Assembly (NCBI RefSeq): GCF_040807025.1
Contig: NC_090956.1
Location: forward strand, 2,282,517-2,346,516
Direction of reading: 5' to 3'
Source: Struthio camelus
Taxonomy: Eukaryota; Chordata; Aves; Struthioniformes; Struthionidae
Length of the DNA stretch: 64,000 nt
Part shown: piece by piece, positions 12,400-27,400 of the stretch
Position numbering within the stretch: the first letter of the stretch is position 1
Layout of the letters: every line of letters starts with the position of its first letter
The notes under the pieces: generated by a model
Told to the model about the DNA's origin: nothing
Database searches by the model: none
What the model saw: the letters and a program-made list of their open reading frames with translations, nothing else
Position numbers and translations under genes: made by a program

Positions 12400-13300
12400 T
12401 GGCGCTTCGTCGGCTTCGTCAGCCCCGGCGGGCCGGGAGCCGCCAGCGATCCCTCAGGAGCTGCGGCGGGGGGCGCGGGGAGGCGCCGCCGGCCCCGCAG
12501 AGGCGCGTCCGGAGGGCGATGCCGCCCCTGGAAACGGTCCCTGCGTTTCATAAGGCGTCGATCTGCCAACGGGGCGCGCGGCCGCCCGGGGAGAGGCCGA
12601 GAAGAGCTCTCTTCCCCCGAGGAATTTATCCTTGGAAAACGGGCCCTACTTAAAACACGTCCTTACCACAGCTGGAATCGGAAAGTGGGATTAGAGGTGG
12701 ACTAGGTCCAACCCAAAGAGCCGAATGTTTTACAAAAATCCGGAAAGTAAAACCCAGCTCCGATCGCGGCGCCGACGCGGAGCGCGCTGAAGATCGCTGC
12801 TGCCGTGCCTGCGCCTCGGGTTGGACCCTCCAGGCTCGGTCCTGTTGTTAAGCCTCATGGGGAAGCCTTTGTGTGAATGTTCCGTATTTCTATTTTTTGG
12901 CTTGTGCTTGGCGGGATTTAGAGGGGAAAAAGCACACCACACACCCTGACCCACACATGCCCCGTGACACCCTCATGCCCCTCACCCTCGTGCTGGCCCT
13001 TTAAGGAGGGCGGCGCGCGCCACAGAGGCGCGAAACCGCTTCCCGCCCACGGGCCTGGGTGCCATTTTGTCTCTGCGCCCTCAACTCCCCCTCCCCGCCT
13101 CTCCCTTTTGCGGCTTCCCCTCCCCTCCTGCCTTGTCCTGCTTCTCCCTCCACCCCTGCTCCACCCCGGGCTGCAGGGGGAGCTGGGTGTTAGCGCTCCT
13201 CCGTGCTCAGCCCTGAAGCTCTTGCCGTCCCTTTCTGTGAGTGAGGGGTTGGAAATGGCGGGCGCACGGAAGTCTCTCTGCAGCGCAGAGCCTAGTTGGG
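12400..13300 (+). promoter_or_regulatory. CpG-rich region, probable MEIOB promoter
   Basis: Two CpG-rich stretches (about 12400-12640 and 12960-13300) lie upstream of the first MEIOB coding exon, which has only seven 5' untranslated bases after a splice acceptor, so a noncoding first exon must lie upstream. The second stretch has an E2F-type TTCCCGCC at 13040-13047, CCATTTTG nearby, and a YY1-like AAATGGCGG near 13253. E2F6-type sites are known to keep many germline genes silent in somatic cells. Candidate donors for the untranslated exon are GTGAGT at 13237 and GTAAAT at 13642; I cannot choose between them. Confidence 0.4.
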
Positions 13301-14797
13301 CTTTGGGGACGCAGGCTCGCCTGGTGCTAGTTACCACTTTGAGATGGGTTGATGGAGTGGCCATGCCAACTGTTTTGTACTTATTTTTATTGTGGCTTCC
13401 TTCTTGTCCTTTCAGGGAAAGGCCTGAGCCTGGATGGCGCTGAGAGAAAGTTTCCTCAGGTGCCCTTGCAGGGCTGCACCCCGGCCTCAGAGGAGAGGAT
13501 AAATGAGTGGTACTGTGGGATGCTACAGTTTCCCCTGTCAGGGCCTGTAGCATTTTAAATCTTGAATTGCCTTGCTAATCTTCCTCTGATAAATGTGTTC
13601 CCAGTGTTATTGTCTTTAACCTGATTCAGCTGTGGTTTGAGGTAAATAATTTAGCAATCCTTATTTCTTTTAAGGCAAGGGTATTGGCATGTTTTAGGGG
13701 GATAGCTGAGGGTGACTTTCCTACGTAAGTGAATGTGAGTTCTGTGCTGTGTAGTGGGGTGGGAGTAGGTTTGAGGGTCACAATGTTGAGTAGTTTTTAT
13801 AAAACAAATTTGGGACATCTTTCTGTGAGAGTTTGTTTTTAAGTTCTGTTTTAGGGAATTTGCTTTCTGTTCTCAGATAACTGCTTATTGTCTTTGAAGT
13901 CTAGACTGCACTTCTGTGTCACGTTCTGTAACAGATTGTTACACTAATGTCTAATAACAAGGTTAAAAATTCTTGCACAAGGTACCAGGTATAGGATAGC
14001 TGAAATCATTTCAGACTTCTGTTATAGTTTGGAACAGATGCCCTCTGAAAAATGGCAGCAGTTCTTCAACGTTAGCTTATTAAGCATTTGGCAACTTGAC
14101 GGTCCTTGTTACAAAAAATAGAACCTGACTTCTGTTTGCTAAATATCAGTAATGTCTCTGAGTGCACCCATAGAACTGAAATACTAAAATTATAACAGGC
14201 ATTCAGAAAAGCTAATGAAGCAGCTATGGCCCAACTTTGGCATCAATAGAGGACTTGACTGAGCAGTAGCTCACAGGAATGGGCACTAAAGCTACATTGG
14301 TAGTCTGAAAATAATTGACTCGATAAATTCCGTTTTTGAGGAAGGAATGGACTTACATTTTAATTGAGTTTTTGGGCTTAATATTAAACTACTTTAAGGT
14401 TGCAGCTCAGCACTTTTTCTTCCCCACGTAAATGGCCTTTTGTATATGAACTATCTCATTAAATTCAGTTGGACTTCCAAGAGAGGAGAAGGCGGGTAAA
14501 TATTTTTCGGAAGGTGGTGCTGACAGAGTCATTTAATACTAGAACAAATCCCAGACATTTATTTAAGAAGCATAGGTAGAATAGTAAAATTGTAACTCTT
14601 AGGTATCAAAATATAAACAGTAAGGAATTTGCTAGTTCAGAAGGCTTGAAATGTTTTTTATTGAAGACAAACACTATAGATGTCAAAACATTTCTATTAA
14701 AAAATACCTTTTGTTATTCTTGCTATGAGTAGTTTTAAGTGATTTGTTTTGATTTTTTTTTAATTCTAAATTAGTTTTCTCAAATTACAGATAAAGA

Positions 14798-17700
14798 ATG
14801 GCTTATTCCAGTTCAACATGGGACTTTGTTGCACTTTCAGATCTACATCCAAATCTTGCTCGTCCTGTAGGTCTCAGTGTCATAGTACTTTTGTTCCCAA
14901 ATGAAATTGTATGTGACTGTATTATATTACTCAAAATTATGTAATTGATGTATATTTAGTCACTAATAGCATTAGTATAATTGTTAAATATAAAGTACCT
15001 TGCCTTCTTTGTGTATGAACTAGCAAAGTGAAAATTGATGCTGTTGTTGTCCATAGTATGTGGATACCACAACTATAGATACTGACTGGACAATTCAATG
15101 TCTGAAAGCATAAGAGGCTTCTTTGTAATGTTTTAAATGAATGCTGAATTAGTAAAGGCATGTACAGAGTCAGCATTATGTAGTCACAATACATGCGTAA
15201 CCTACAATAGTCTTTCAATGCAAGCTATGAACGTAAGGCCCAATCCTGCACTCTTTACTTGTGTGCTCAATCTCACTGAGTGAAATAATGTAGTCCTTAA
15301 TTATTCAGACAAAACTCTCATTGAATACTATGGTGTTTTGACTGCATAAAAATCTCACAATTACATATCAAATGGGATTATTGCTATTTATTTATGTAGA
15401 ACAAAAAATAGGCTCTACAGTTGTCAGGCTATAAAGAGCTAAGAATTTTCTTGTGGGAATATAGGAGAGTAGGATGAAAGTAAAAGTTTAAACTTGAAGT
15501 AGAAATTTGCAAGAAGTGAACTTAGCAAACAGCAACATTTTGTACTCAATGGTTTTATACATACGTTTGGATACGCATGTGTGCAAAAGTGTTACTTTTT
15601 GTTGTTGTCCTGATTTGAGTGAGGATTATCTTCACTAGAATAAGAGTTGGAGAATGGGGTGCACAGTGTAACTCAACGTTTTTCTTTTGTGTTTTTAGAT
15701 GGTTGAATCAAAAATAGGAAATCTTGGGGCCCCAATTTTTTCATTCTTTGCTCTTCAAGATTATATTTTAATACGGGAGGGAGAAGGCTATGTTATTGTC
15801 TCTGTTGTGGCATTTCCCACCCTTGTGTAGCCCACCAATGATAACGTGTTTTTCAAGCGTTCAGTGCTGCTGGGACTAGGAGCTTGGAGAACAAAACAGA
15901 AAGGCTGCGTTTCCACATGGGTGCACTGCAAGCTATGTTGTGGTGTTATAACCATATCTCTCCATAGAACTTGAAGTAGATGCACAAAGTGGGGCTGTAT
16001 GTCCCACGGAAGGCCTAATGCCTTGTAAAACAAGAGCTGAAAACAAGGAATTTTCCTGTTCCCACAGCTTTTTATTTGGGAGGGGTACAACTTACCCCTC
16101 TGTTCTCATTTATTTTAAACAATGAAAGAGAAGTCACAGAAGAGGGATGAACTAGGAGAGGGAGTTTTATACACACTCACAGTAGGACTGTATATTCTTT
16201 ACAGCTTATTATAAACTCCTGGTCTTCAGCAAAGTTTAAGTATTTCATGCACAGTTATTCCCAAATACGGTGATCCATTACCTCTGTAAAAATGTTTAAT
16301 TTTACAAATAAAACTAATTTTGAGTATTGCAATTAGTAACACATAGTAAATAAAGTATTTTTGTATAAAAGTAGCTCCCCAGTTTCTGGTGATGAATTGA
16401 CCAGCCTGTATTTAGAAGGTTAAAGCAGTTGAGTATACATCATTCTAAGTATCTAAATGTCATAGTACTTACTTTGCAGTTTATCTCCAAAAAGACAGTG
16501 AAATAGATCAAAGTCTAAGAAATTTGCAGTGTCTTAATGCTGTAGCCTCATGATTTGGTTGAGCAGCCTTAAGCAATGCTCTTGCCAAAAAAGGCAGTAT
16601 GGCCCACTCCCTTGTCCCAGGCATGTGTTCTGCTCCTCCTCTTTTTGTGAAACAGCTGCTTGTGTAGTTGCAGAATAAGCTGATCGAGGAAATGATCTCT
16701 CTGGAAGTTTTTCTACCTCTTTTCCCTCAGCACCCCCCTCCTCCTGCCCTCCAAAAATAGTTTTCAGCTAGATCACTTCCTTCAGCCAGCTTGCCGTGGT
16801 GGCTTAGTGCTGACGCAAGGGAGGTAAAAATATTCACAACAGGGAAAGGAGAGATCTTCTCTTTTTGAAACTGGAGATTTACATCAGCTTAATTAATGTG
16901 AAAAGTCATCCTAAATTTCAGTTCTTCTTACCAGTGGGGAGATACAGGATGTGTTGCAATCTGGTTTAATTGAAAGGAATTTTTTGTTTAAGAAAACAAC
17001 AACAACAAAAAACCCTAATCTAAATCACTATATGTTGCTGACAGTGACAGTGTAGGAAAGATTCAAATAACTGTCGTACACATATGTCCCTTTAATGAAT
17101 TCATTCAAATCCTTATAGGATATAAGACAGCTACCTGGCTCCATCTAGTGATGGAAAGTAAACTGGGCACACAAGATGTAATTTTTGAGCACACTTGAAT
17201 ACAGCATAGTTTCAGGGAATCATTTGGGTTGCTCAGCTTGGTGAATGGGTGTAAAATTCAGTCTGTGTTGATAATTAAATTGCTACAGTTGCACCTGGCA
17301 AACTGACTGCTGTGGTTCCCTTGCTGGAACAAGAAAATGAGGGAATACTGCAAGTAAGTGCATACATGAAGCGGAAGAGACATGGTGCGCTTCGTTTTTT
17401 TCAAATATTCACAATATTTGCATTATGCCTTCTGGAAAGACCATTGGGAATTTAGAGCAATTAGGGTGGTTTGTTGAAGAATAAATTTATGATACTAGTT
17501 TGTAAAAGAGGAAAGTACCTCCATAACCTCAGGGCTTCCTGTCTCTTTACCTCTGTCTTTATGCAGTATTAGAGTATCAGAGTGTTTGTTCCTGATCCTT
17601 TTGCTCCACAGTTGAGACTGAAGTGCTGTTGCATAATAACAAAAGGTTTAGCAAAACAGAGAGTAAAATTAATTTTGTCCTGAGTTATCAGAAAAGTTCA

Positions 17701-18443
17701 TTGCCTAAGCTCCCTTTGTAGTCAAACTGAGAGATAACAGCAAGAAAGAGAGACCTTTAGAAAGTTGCGTCTTTTAGACACGGATGGGATAAATGGCCCT
17801 CCCTCTGGATGTAGAGATGTGTGTTTTTCAATGTTGACAGCCTGGGAAGCCTAGACGCTCGACTTTGAAATTAATCCTGTCCAGATTATTCGTAGTAGAT
17901 TTAAAGAGATCTGAGGCCTGTGCACAGAGCATTAAAGGACCTTAAGTATCCATGCCTACCTGAAGAGAGAATGCTCTAGGACAGCCAAAATTGTGAATGT
18001 TTTGGGGTGAACTTGGTATCCTCCTGTTGTCTTTACAACCAGAAATATACACATCTCTTTTAATATTTTTGTATTAGTCACTTTTTAAAATTGAATATTT
18101 ATATTTTAGCCCTTGGTTCATAAGGTACTGAGGAATAAACAGATTAAAATGATTACCAGTCAGAAATATGGTTACCATCATCAGTGGAGTAGAAGTTCAT
18201 GAAATCTAATTTATCATATACATCTGTGTTTAATATTTGTATTCTATAATCTTTTTATTTTTTAGAATGTAATCGGTGTGGTTATTGGGAAAACAGATGT
18301 CAGAGGCTTTCCAGACAGAAAAAGTAGAGTCCTTTTTAACTATTTTTACTTCATTTTCTTATGCTGTGTAGTTTAGCATATATGACTGAATTTAATAGTT
18401 AAATGATAAGCAGACTTCTTACCGCAAAATGCGTAGAATAGAA

Positions 18444-18483
<40 letters not shown>

Positions 18484-21400
18484 TTGGGGAGGGAAAGCAA
18501 GAGGGAAGAGCAGCATTAGTTTGGCCAAACCTTATCAATTAGAATTTGTTTTGAAAAACTCCAGTATGGAAGTGTTTCAGATCCAGATTTTTGTAACTCA
18601 GCCTCGGGGTCTGAAGAAGATGGTATCAATTTGAACCTACATTTATTATAAATGCTGCTGGAATTGATTCTAGTCTCTTCATATGCTTTCTTGAAACAGA
18701 AATGTTAAGGGGATGTCTTGAAGAGGGAAACAAATAAGTAGTTTCTGGTCTGAGTAGCACCAGATTCATATTATTGCATACTCCTAAGGAAAAGAAAAGG
18801 GAATAATATATTGTTAATATGACATTTGAAATCCTAAATTGATAGAGTTGGAAATTGAAATTATGTGTCTACAGTTTAGGGATGACACAGGCAGTACTAG
18901 GAAGCATTTCCAGCTGTAGAGTGTAACTCCAGCTCTGTGTCAAGGGCTCAGCTTTTCTGTTGGTACTGTTGTCTTGTTGAGCCTGTTAGGGTGAATGTTT
19001 GGAAGGAGGTCATCTCGTCTTCCTCAGAAACAATTCTACATAGTCTGAAAATTCAGTGCTTTCATACTTAGGCCTCCGTGCAACTACAATCAGATTAGAC
19101 TTACTGTCTGCAGATCACTATATAGTTTTCATTGATAACTGAAAAGTAACACATTGCATAATGCAGTATGATCCATGGAATCATGGATGATACTTTCAGC
19201 TTTTTTTAATTAGCTGAAAGGGGAGCACAGCCACACTGACACAGTCTTGATCACGAGCTTTTCATAGGGCCAGAAACACCTTGTTTTATTCTGTTAAATC
19301 CTGTAGTACTATCTAGACAGTGATATGTCTAGAGATGTAGGTTACTGTATTCTTTTCATGCATAGTTACAGCTGTCTAAAGATGGCCTACGTACTAGAAA
19401 ATTTGGCCTAATAGTATATTTTTTCATACTGTTCCCTTATTTCTTAGTGCTGTTTATGTATTTGTCTGTGTATATGATGCATGTAGCATCATGCAGTTTT
19501 ATTTCTCTAGCATTAGAGCTAAAGGTTTATATGATGCTGCCTAAGGTTAAGTGATATGTATACATTGATAAGGTAAATACAGCTACAACTGCTTTGTGAA
19601 TTGTTAACGGTCCCCGTTCATGAACACCAATGTGTTTACGGAAAGATCTGCTGACCTCTAGTGGTACTCACCAGCATGGGATTAGCGTGTTTTTTTAACA
19701 CTTTAAATTTAATGGCAAAATCTAGTCTTGAAATAATAGTTGTATTACCTGCTCTAGATTGAAACTAAGCTGTGCTAATGAATTTTAATAATACTGTTTC
19801 TTTTTGCAGACATTGGATCTGAAAGATACACCTTCAGTTTTACTATTCGTGATTCACCAACTTATTTTATAAATGTAAACTCTTGGGGCAGAGAAGACTA
19901 TATTAGATCACTTTCAGAAAGCTTTAGAGTTGGTGACTGTGGTAAGTTGGAGTTTATTCTCAACATGTTTCTGTTTGAATGTGTCCTTTTTCTAGTAAAT
20001 CAGTGTTATGCGTTTGTGGTTTTACTCTATTTTTCTCTGAGGACTCAGAAAACAGTCTAATTGGAAACAAGTTGCTCAGTTAAGTATAAAGAGGAAAGGA
20101 ATAAGATTTCTAGAATTTAGATTCAAAACCATTAAATATGTCAACAAAAGGACCGTATATAAATCCTCTGAGTGCTGCCACCCAGAACTTATATACAGTT
20201 AACTGATCTACATGATTACATTATATTCAGTTCTTATAAATTGTGAAAAATGAATTCTGTAAAGTAGTTCAGTATTTATGTCTTTATTTAGTTACTATGT
20301 TTGTTTATGAAAATATAACAAAAATGTACTAAGCTTGTATTTATTTATGGTTTGTGCTCTTATGTAAGTCAATAAAAAGACTCTGCTGCCCACAGATGTT
20401 GGATCAGAGCGTTTGGATGAAACTCATTACTATGAAGAATTTATACATTAGAACTCTGTGTCATTTTGTTTCCATTAAATGTTTTGAGGATGCCGGTGGG
20501 ACTTTGGTTATAATGTCAGCTGTCTGGACAGCTGTGTTTTTCACTATGAAAACATTTACCAGTAATTATTGCACATATACATATGTAAGTATTTTTTCCC
20601 CTATCCGACCTGGAAAATAACCATTCTGCAAAGCTGTTTCTCTGTGTGTGTGTGTGTGTGTGTGTGTGTATTTATATATATATATACACACATATACTTA
20701 TATTTTCAGTTTTCTAATATTGCTTATCAATGTTTTATTTTAGTTACAATTGAAAATCCTTTAGTTCAGACGAAGGAAGCAGAAAGGGAAGAAAAGTTCA
20801 ACCCTGCAACTCCTAGGTGAATTTAAAGCATAGACTGGTAGCTCTTTCCAGAAAGATCACAGTTAATATTTTCTTTAATTCTTAGCTGACTGCAGCATCA
20901 TGCTATTGGTAGGAGTACTTGGGGTTAGTCTTACATAGCTGTACCTTCTTCCCTACGTTCAGCTATGCATACGTGGTCAGAACGATCTCAGAAGAAAATA
21001 TATTTGTCGTGATATGGTCTTTGGAGTTTTGTCATAAAATAATCTCTTTGTAACTAAATAGAGACAATTTCATTCTTCAAGAAAGGTCTACTAAAATCAA
21101 TTGAATTTAATCTGATTTTGTCACATCATATTTTGTCAGACATAACTTTTGTAGAAGAGTCTTTATTCTTATGAAAATCCGTTCACATGAAGATTTTCTT
21201 GAAATATACTGTAATGCTATTTCTTACTTATTTGGTAAGGCATTGTCATTTCCTTTGTATCACGTTATGTATATATGTTGTCTTTCAACGTATTCTCTAA
21301 AAACTGAGCAATTTGAACTGCCATAATGAAACTAAATAGCACTGTAAGTCTTAATTTAGATATGCTTTGAGATCTCTTAGATATCTTGAGATGTAGATGT

Positions 21401-24400
21401 TAGGTAAAGATAGACCAATAATACACCTGTTCTTTAATTAGATTTTTTTTTCCTAAGTGGTCATATGATGACCACTATAGGATTAAATATATTGTAGGAA
21501 TATTGCCCTTTAAATTGGCAAGATAGATAAAAGTTGTATGTTCTTGTTCACTGATCATTCTCTAAGTTTTATTGCGAAGGTATATCCATAGTAGCTGCAG
21601 TCACTGTCTACTTTTTGGCTAAATAGAAGGAAGTTGAAGATTAAATGTCAGGTAGAAACTTCCCTGAGGAAAGGAGTTTCGCTCTCTAAATGTGTAGATT
21701 TCATAAGCTTTTTAAAAATATATTTATCCAGAGTGTATTGAATATACCTTATTTCCATTGGGTTATAGTGCAGTGTAAATATTACTAAAGTCATAGGGCT
21801 ATTACCTTTGAAAATACCTTACCAAATCCAGCCTGACTGTAGTAATGTCTTGTGATGTTGCATTGCTAAAACCTCTCAGGTACCTGGATTACAGACATTT
21901 CAAACTAACCCTTAATTGTACCACAAAATTAATTGCTCTCATTGCTGTTAAAAAAAAAAAAAAAAACAACTATATAAGCGTTAAGAGTAGTGTATTTGTA
22001 AGACATATTTCAGTCTATCGTTCAGATTCAGATACCTTTTACAAATGAACACAACTTTTAGTTAGGTCACCCTAAAGTATTGCTCATTGTTGTAAGTATA
22101 TCTATTATTGCAAAAGTTTAGTATAAGCAAGAAATATCTTAATATAGTTAACGGACCAGCCTGAAACTTCTAACTGGCTAGCTTGGCCACTGTAGCAGCC
22201 TTGTGAGGCAGTACAGGCCTCGGTGTAGGCCGATCTACTGCAGTAGCAAATTGCTACTATACCAGCATGCTGTGCTGCAGCTGTGTCTGATAAAGATGTT
22301 TGTTCAGAGCAGAGTTTGTCAGAGGTACCATAAAAATGAATCCAGGTATTGCCTACTCAGTTGGTGTGAGATACTGAAGGAGAATTGTTAGAGCTAGAAA
22401 AGCCAAGAAACTTGTATTTCCTTATGGACTTTCTAAACAATTGAAGCTATGGAGAAATAACTTACTCATTCTGATGAATAATTCTATTTTCTGCATGTTT
22501 ACTGGTAGTGTTATTTCTACTATTCCCCTATAGTTTAGAAGCCAGATCCTGCAGTGACTGTTGTCACTGTGCTACCCTACTGATGATGTAATTCAGCATT
22601 TTGTAAATGTTGCATTACATGAATTTTATACAACAAAGTAAAAATTACTTGGTAAGAGCTGAAAGACTTATACATACGTATTGTACATTGCTAACAATTC
22701 ATGCTGCCTTTCCAATGCTAATTAAGTATAGGGCGTACAATAATTAGTTTTTCTTAAGAGGAAAATTCTAAAGTTATTTTACAAATCTATAAACTAATTC
22801 AAACTTTTCAGTATCTTTAGCGCAAATCATAAAGCAAAAATCAGCAGTTATATTCCATTGTGAACTGAATTAATATTTTGCACTTTGTTAATAAATTGGT
22901 AAGTGAAATGTTGATTGATTTTTGTTTTGTGTATACTATCTAGCTGCTACAAATTACTGATCAGTGAAAATCACTCAGTGGTCAAAACGTGTTCCTCCTA
23001 TGAAATGGACACCAAACTGCTTTCTCTGTTGCATCTGCCTGTCAAAGACCCTCAAGATTATTATTCGCTGGGTGACATCGTTGCAAATGGACAAAGCCTT
23101 GATGGAAGAATTGTTAATGTGCTTGCAGCTGTAATGTCAGTAAGTTAAGGGGCCACAAGAGAATGAAGAGCTTTTCTCAACTGTAGCTTGGGTAACTTAA
23201 TTGACTTAAATGCGAATATGGATTTCCGGACTCATAGTGGACAGGAATTAATATTTTTTGGTTTTTGTTTCGATTGGCAATCATTTTGATTGAGGTACAA
23301 TAGCCATACAAGTTACTTAAAATTTTCATAAACAAGGTTTGGGGGAAAATTAAGGAAATGGAAACGTTCTAGATCAGTTATCTTTTTGAAAGCATGCATA
23401 TCAAACAACATTTTTATGTAGAGACAGGTTTCCAGTACATACCTTGCAAATATGTAAATGTTTTTTTATGAAATATTCAAAATGTGTACCTTTCTCTTGA
23501 AGTACAATTACTGTTAAACTTCCTTCTTTTGGTGGAGCATAGGGCTTTTTTCCTGCTTGTTCTCTAGCTTACCACTTTTATTCTGCTAAACGTTCTTTAG
23601 AGGAAAAGTGACTGCCTGTCTTACTTTTTAAAGGTTGGGGAGCCAAAGTATTTTATCACTCCAGACAAAAGAAAAGGTCAGAGGTGTGAAGTAAAGCTGT
23701 ATGATGAAACAGAGATGTCTTTTCCAATAGTATGGTAAAATGTATTTTAATTCACTAAAATACACCAATTAATGCAAGAGTGGGTAACGAAATTATATTT
23801 CAACTGTTGCTATAATATTGTCTTTTAATTTAAATATATTGCTATTTGGTTGGCTGATGCTATTTGGTTTGGTGATGAGGCAGCAATATTGATTAAACAG
23901 AGACTTTTAAAAGATTCAGTAGAAAGACCTTGAATATATTACCTATCTGATGGCAAAATGAAGCGTAGTTCCACCTACATTATGAAGGGAAAAAATCAAT
24001 GAATTGTTCACAGAGTAATAGACATGTTACACATTAAATAAGTATAATTTGGTCCCAGCCACAGCTCAGCTTTTGCATTAGTTTCCTTATATATGTCTCT
24101 CAGCACATACACAAGTAAATTGTAATTACATCCTTTTTTTGTGAGATTTGAACTGGTTGAGGACATAGCATTTAAAACCGGTTGCAAAGGCAGTACGTTT
24201 CTTCCACAAACTGGTGGGGGGAAAAGAGTATGCTTCATATTAAAAGCCAAGCAGAATTAACAAGGGAAGTGGAGATAGGCTGAGATAGTTTTTAAATGTT
24301 TAAAACAGGAGAGAAAAGTTTTGATACTGTTTTGGCCCTATTTTCAAACCGTATTCCACTTACAAACGAGACTCTGCATACATACCTACCATTTGTGTGT

Positions 24401-27400
24401 ATAAACAGTGATTTGTTTACCCAGGAACATTTGCATTTTGCATATAGCTTACAAGTCTTGTTTGTCTGGTAAACTCCTGGCTTATCTACCTGCAAGGATA
24501 TGGAGGTATTAGTTTGCACTAAATTTAGTGCTTGTTGGTTGCAATAACCTTTGTTCCCTAGATACAAATAGCAAGATTGCCTTGCATGTCTGAGTTATAA
24601 ACTGTGCTATCATTCAGTGTCGTGTTTAACACAATAAATTTATGCATCTGAACACTAGTAAGTATCTGTACTATGTGCAGTTTTCAAGCCCTTGAGCTGC
24701 CACATATGTTAATTTGCAGCAGTTGCTTTGAGTCATGTTGACCAGATATCACGTTCCTGTTTCAGTACTGGTATGCAGTGATAATGATAGAGCTGTATAT
24801 TTTAGGAGTCCTCAAAAGCAGACTACAGGCAGTGTTACTGTAGTCAGCATAAACAATGCCTCTTGCTCGTGAAGCTATAGGTAGAGGCAAAGATTCAGGA
24901 AGTTCTTAAGCAACAACATTGTAGTTAGGGTATTTCAGAGGCTGTCAGTGAGGAGGTGGGTGGACAATGCCAGATGAAAAGCAAATATTTGAAATCTTTT
25001 TCCAAGGATTAACAACAACAACAAAGAAAAACTTTGGCAGTATTCTGCCATCCTTCCGAACTTACAAGGAGCTGAATGAGGTTTTGTCCAGGGACCTAAC
25101 CATCAAATTACGGTTTTTGAGGGATACCACTGACCTCAGTTTAGTTTCATCACCCACAGTTACAAGGATTCCAGTGTCGGAAAGCTGGCTGAACATCTGG
25201 ACTAGTGATGTGAGCAGTCAGCTTTTTCCTGCAAAAAAGACTCAGCTGAGAAGCAGTTATTTTTACTCTGATTTGCTCTAGTTAAAAATTGCTCTATTCA
25301 AAGCTCTGACATAGACGCAATATTTTTCCAGGTATATGCTGCATTAATCATTTTGAACAACCTAATAGCCCTTTATTTTATCCTGCTTGGCATGGGATAA
25401 GATAGGGACTGTATTAGATCAGTAGGAAACGCATACCACCTGGCTGCAAACTAGACAGCTTTGGATATACACAGCATTTCAGTTGAATGTGCATGTGAGT
25501 GCAACAAGGGGATAGTGTCCCCTTTGACCAATTAATTATAACTATTATTTAGTAGTTTGAGGGCAGATGAGATTAATACTAGCTTTTATGCCACTAAGGA
25601 GTATGTGTCATTTTTCACATATGTTCACCACTGTTTCAAAATGTTTTGACTGACTAACTTTTTTAAATTTAGTTGGGATAATGAATCTATCCAGCTTGCA
25701 CAAAGTTGGATCCCACGAGAAACAGGTATCGTTTTCAGTTTTTGATATTTTTGTTGTAGTTCTTACTATGATACTTACTATAAAGTAACAAAAAACTTGT
25801 TTTTGTGCCTAGTAATATTTGCATCAGATGTGAGAATAAATTTTGACAAATTTAGGAACTGCATGACTGCAACTGTAATATCAAAAACCATTATTACAAC
25901 TAATCCAGGTAAGATCTGTTAAGTATTCTTTGCTGTTAGTTACCGTTATAGAACAGAATGCATGAATGAATCAATTGGAGGTCTGATTTGTTCTCTCTGC
26001 CTGCCTCAGAAAACTCCCTGCTTCTTGCCTGTCTATCTGAGCATTGTATAGTTAACCGTATTCCCCTCCCCTCCCCGAGCTGGGTCTGGAACACAAACTT
26101 AAATATCTTTTTGGTTAAATACATGGACTAGATTCATTCCTCATAATTTCACGTGCATCTTCTGTGAACCTAACAATAAATGTGGGCCTTTGAAAATGCA
26201 GAATTTGGCCAACCGTATCTGTCCATGGAGAAGTATAAAAATTTCATTTAGCTTGAGTGATTTCATTTAACTTAAATGAAATTTTACTTAAAATTTAACT
26301 GAAAAAAAGAATGGCCTAATCTCATCGTAGCTGTCTGCTTGTGAGTGACCTTAACCATCTGGGAACGTTTTCTGTGTTTTTTGTCTCATATAAATGTCAG
26401 TTGGTCAGACCAAAGGTCCATCTTGCCCAGTATCCTTTTTCTAGATAACCGTTATCAAGGGAGGAGAATGGGCATAGTTCAAGCAGAAAGAGATATTTCC
26501 TTGATATTCCCATTCAACCTTTTAACAGTTTGTGCCCTAAGGACCTGCCGAGCTGTAGACTGTATCCTTAATAATTAGCAATCTTTGATGGATTTTACTG
26601 GAATTAATTCATCTGACTTCTTTTAAACATGCAAATTTCTTGCACACAGAATACTCCTGTCAATGTATTTCACAGCGTAACAGTGCTTGACAGTGCTATG
26701 TGAAAAAATACCACTTTCATGTGTTGTTTTCGTTCATACTGAATTTTTAGAAACAGTAAACAGTTACTCCCTACTCACCTTTGCCTTGCTGTTCACGACT
26801 GATGACACTGGTGTTATATACGTCTGTTATTGCTGTGTGAAAGTTAGAGATTCCTAGTCTATTTAGTCATTCCTTGTGTGGAAATAACTCCAGATTTTTG
26901 ACATCCCCTCTTTGTGCTTTTTTTCTAGTTCTCATATATTCCTATTTAAGGTGGGGGAACTAGAATGACACAGCATATTCGAGATGTGGCTGTGCAATGG
27001 TCTTTTATAGTGTAACTTTCGCAGATCTGAGGTGAATGGGTTGGGCCAGCCTTCAGATGCTCTAATAAGCTGGTCTAAAGCTGTCCTTCAGCTTTCCTGT
27101 GTTCTTTGAGATGGTGTAATGATGCATCATTGATAATGTGTCAGTTGCTCGTATTTTTAATGCAACTTTCCCCATACTACAGAAGGGGCAGTCAGTTACT
27201 TAATGACCAATGCTTTTGGCTTCCCTGCTTTTTGTTGTGTGCTATCTAAGCCTTTGCCGTGTATTCCATGTAGGACTAATGGTTAGACAGGAAGAAAAAG
27301 AGAAAAGCATCCCTTGACTAATTGCGAGAGACATGATGGTGGTACTACCAGAATAAAAAGTTGTAGAATATAATGATTTGATCATTTTGACAAGTTACAT

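Noticed and set aside
12918-13553. 211-codon minus-strand frame at the MEIOB promoter
   Set aside because: Low-complexity, GC-driven, no known domain, and antisense to the likely promoter; no splice or poly(A) support.
18450-18477. Retroposon tail
   Set aside because: No SINE, LINE or cDNA-like body or target-site duplication could be seen before the A run.
24967-25281. 104-codon frame inside MEIOB intron 6
   Set aside because: No family recognised and no flanking splice sites in phase; long enough to arise by chance in an intron.
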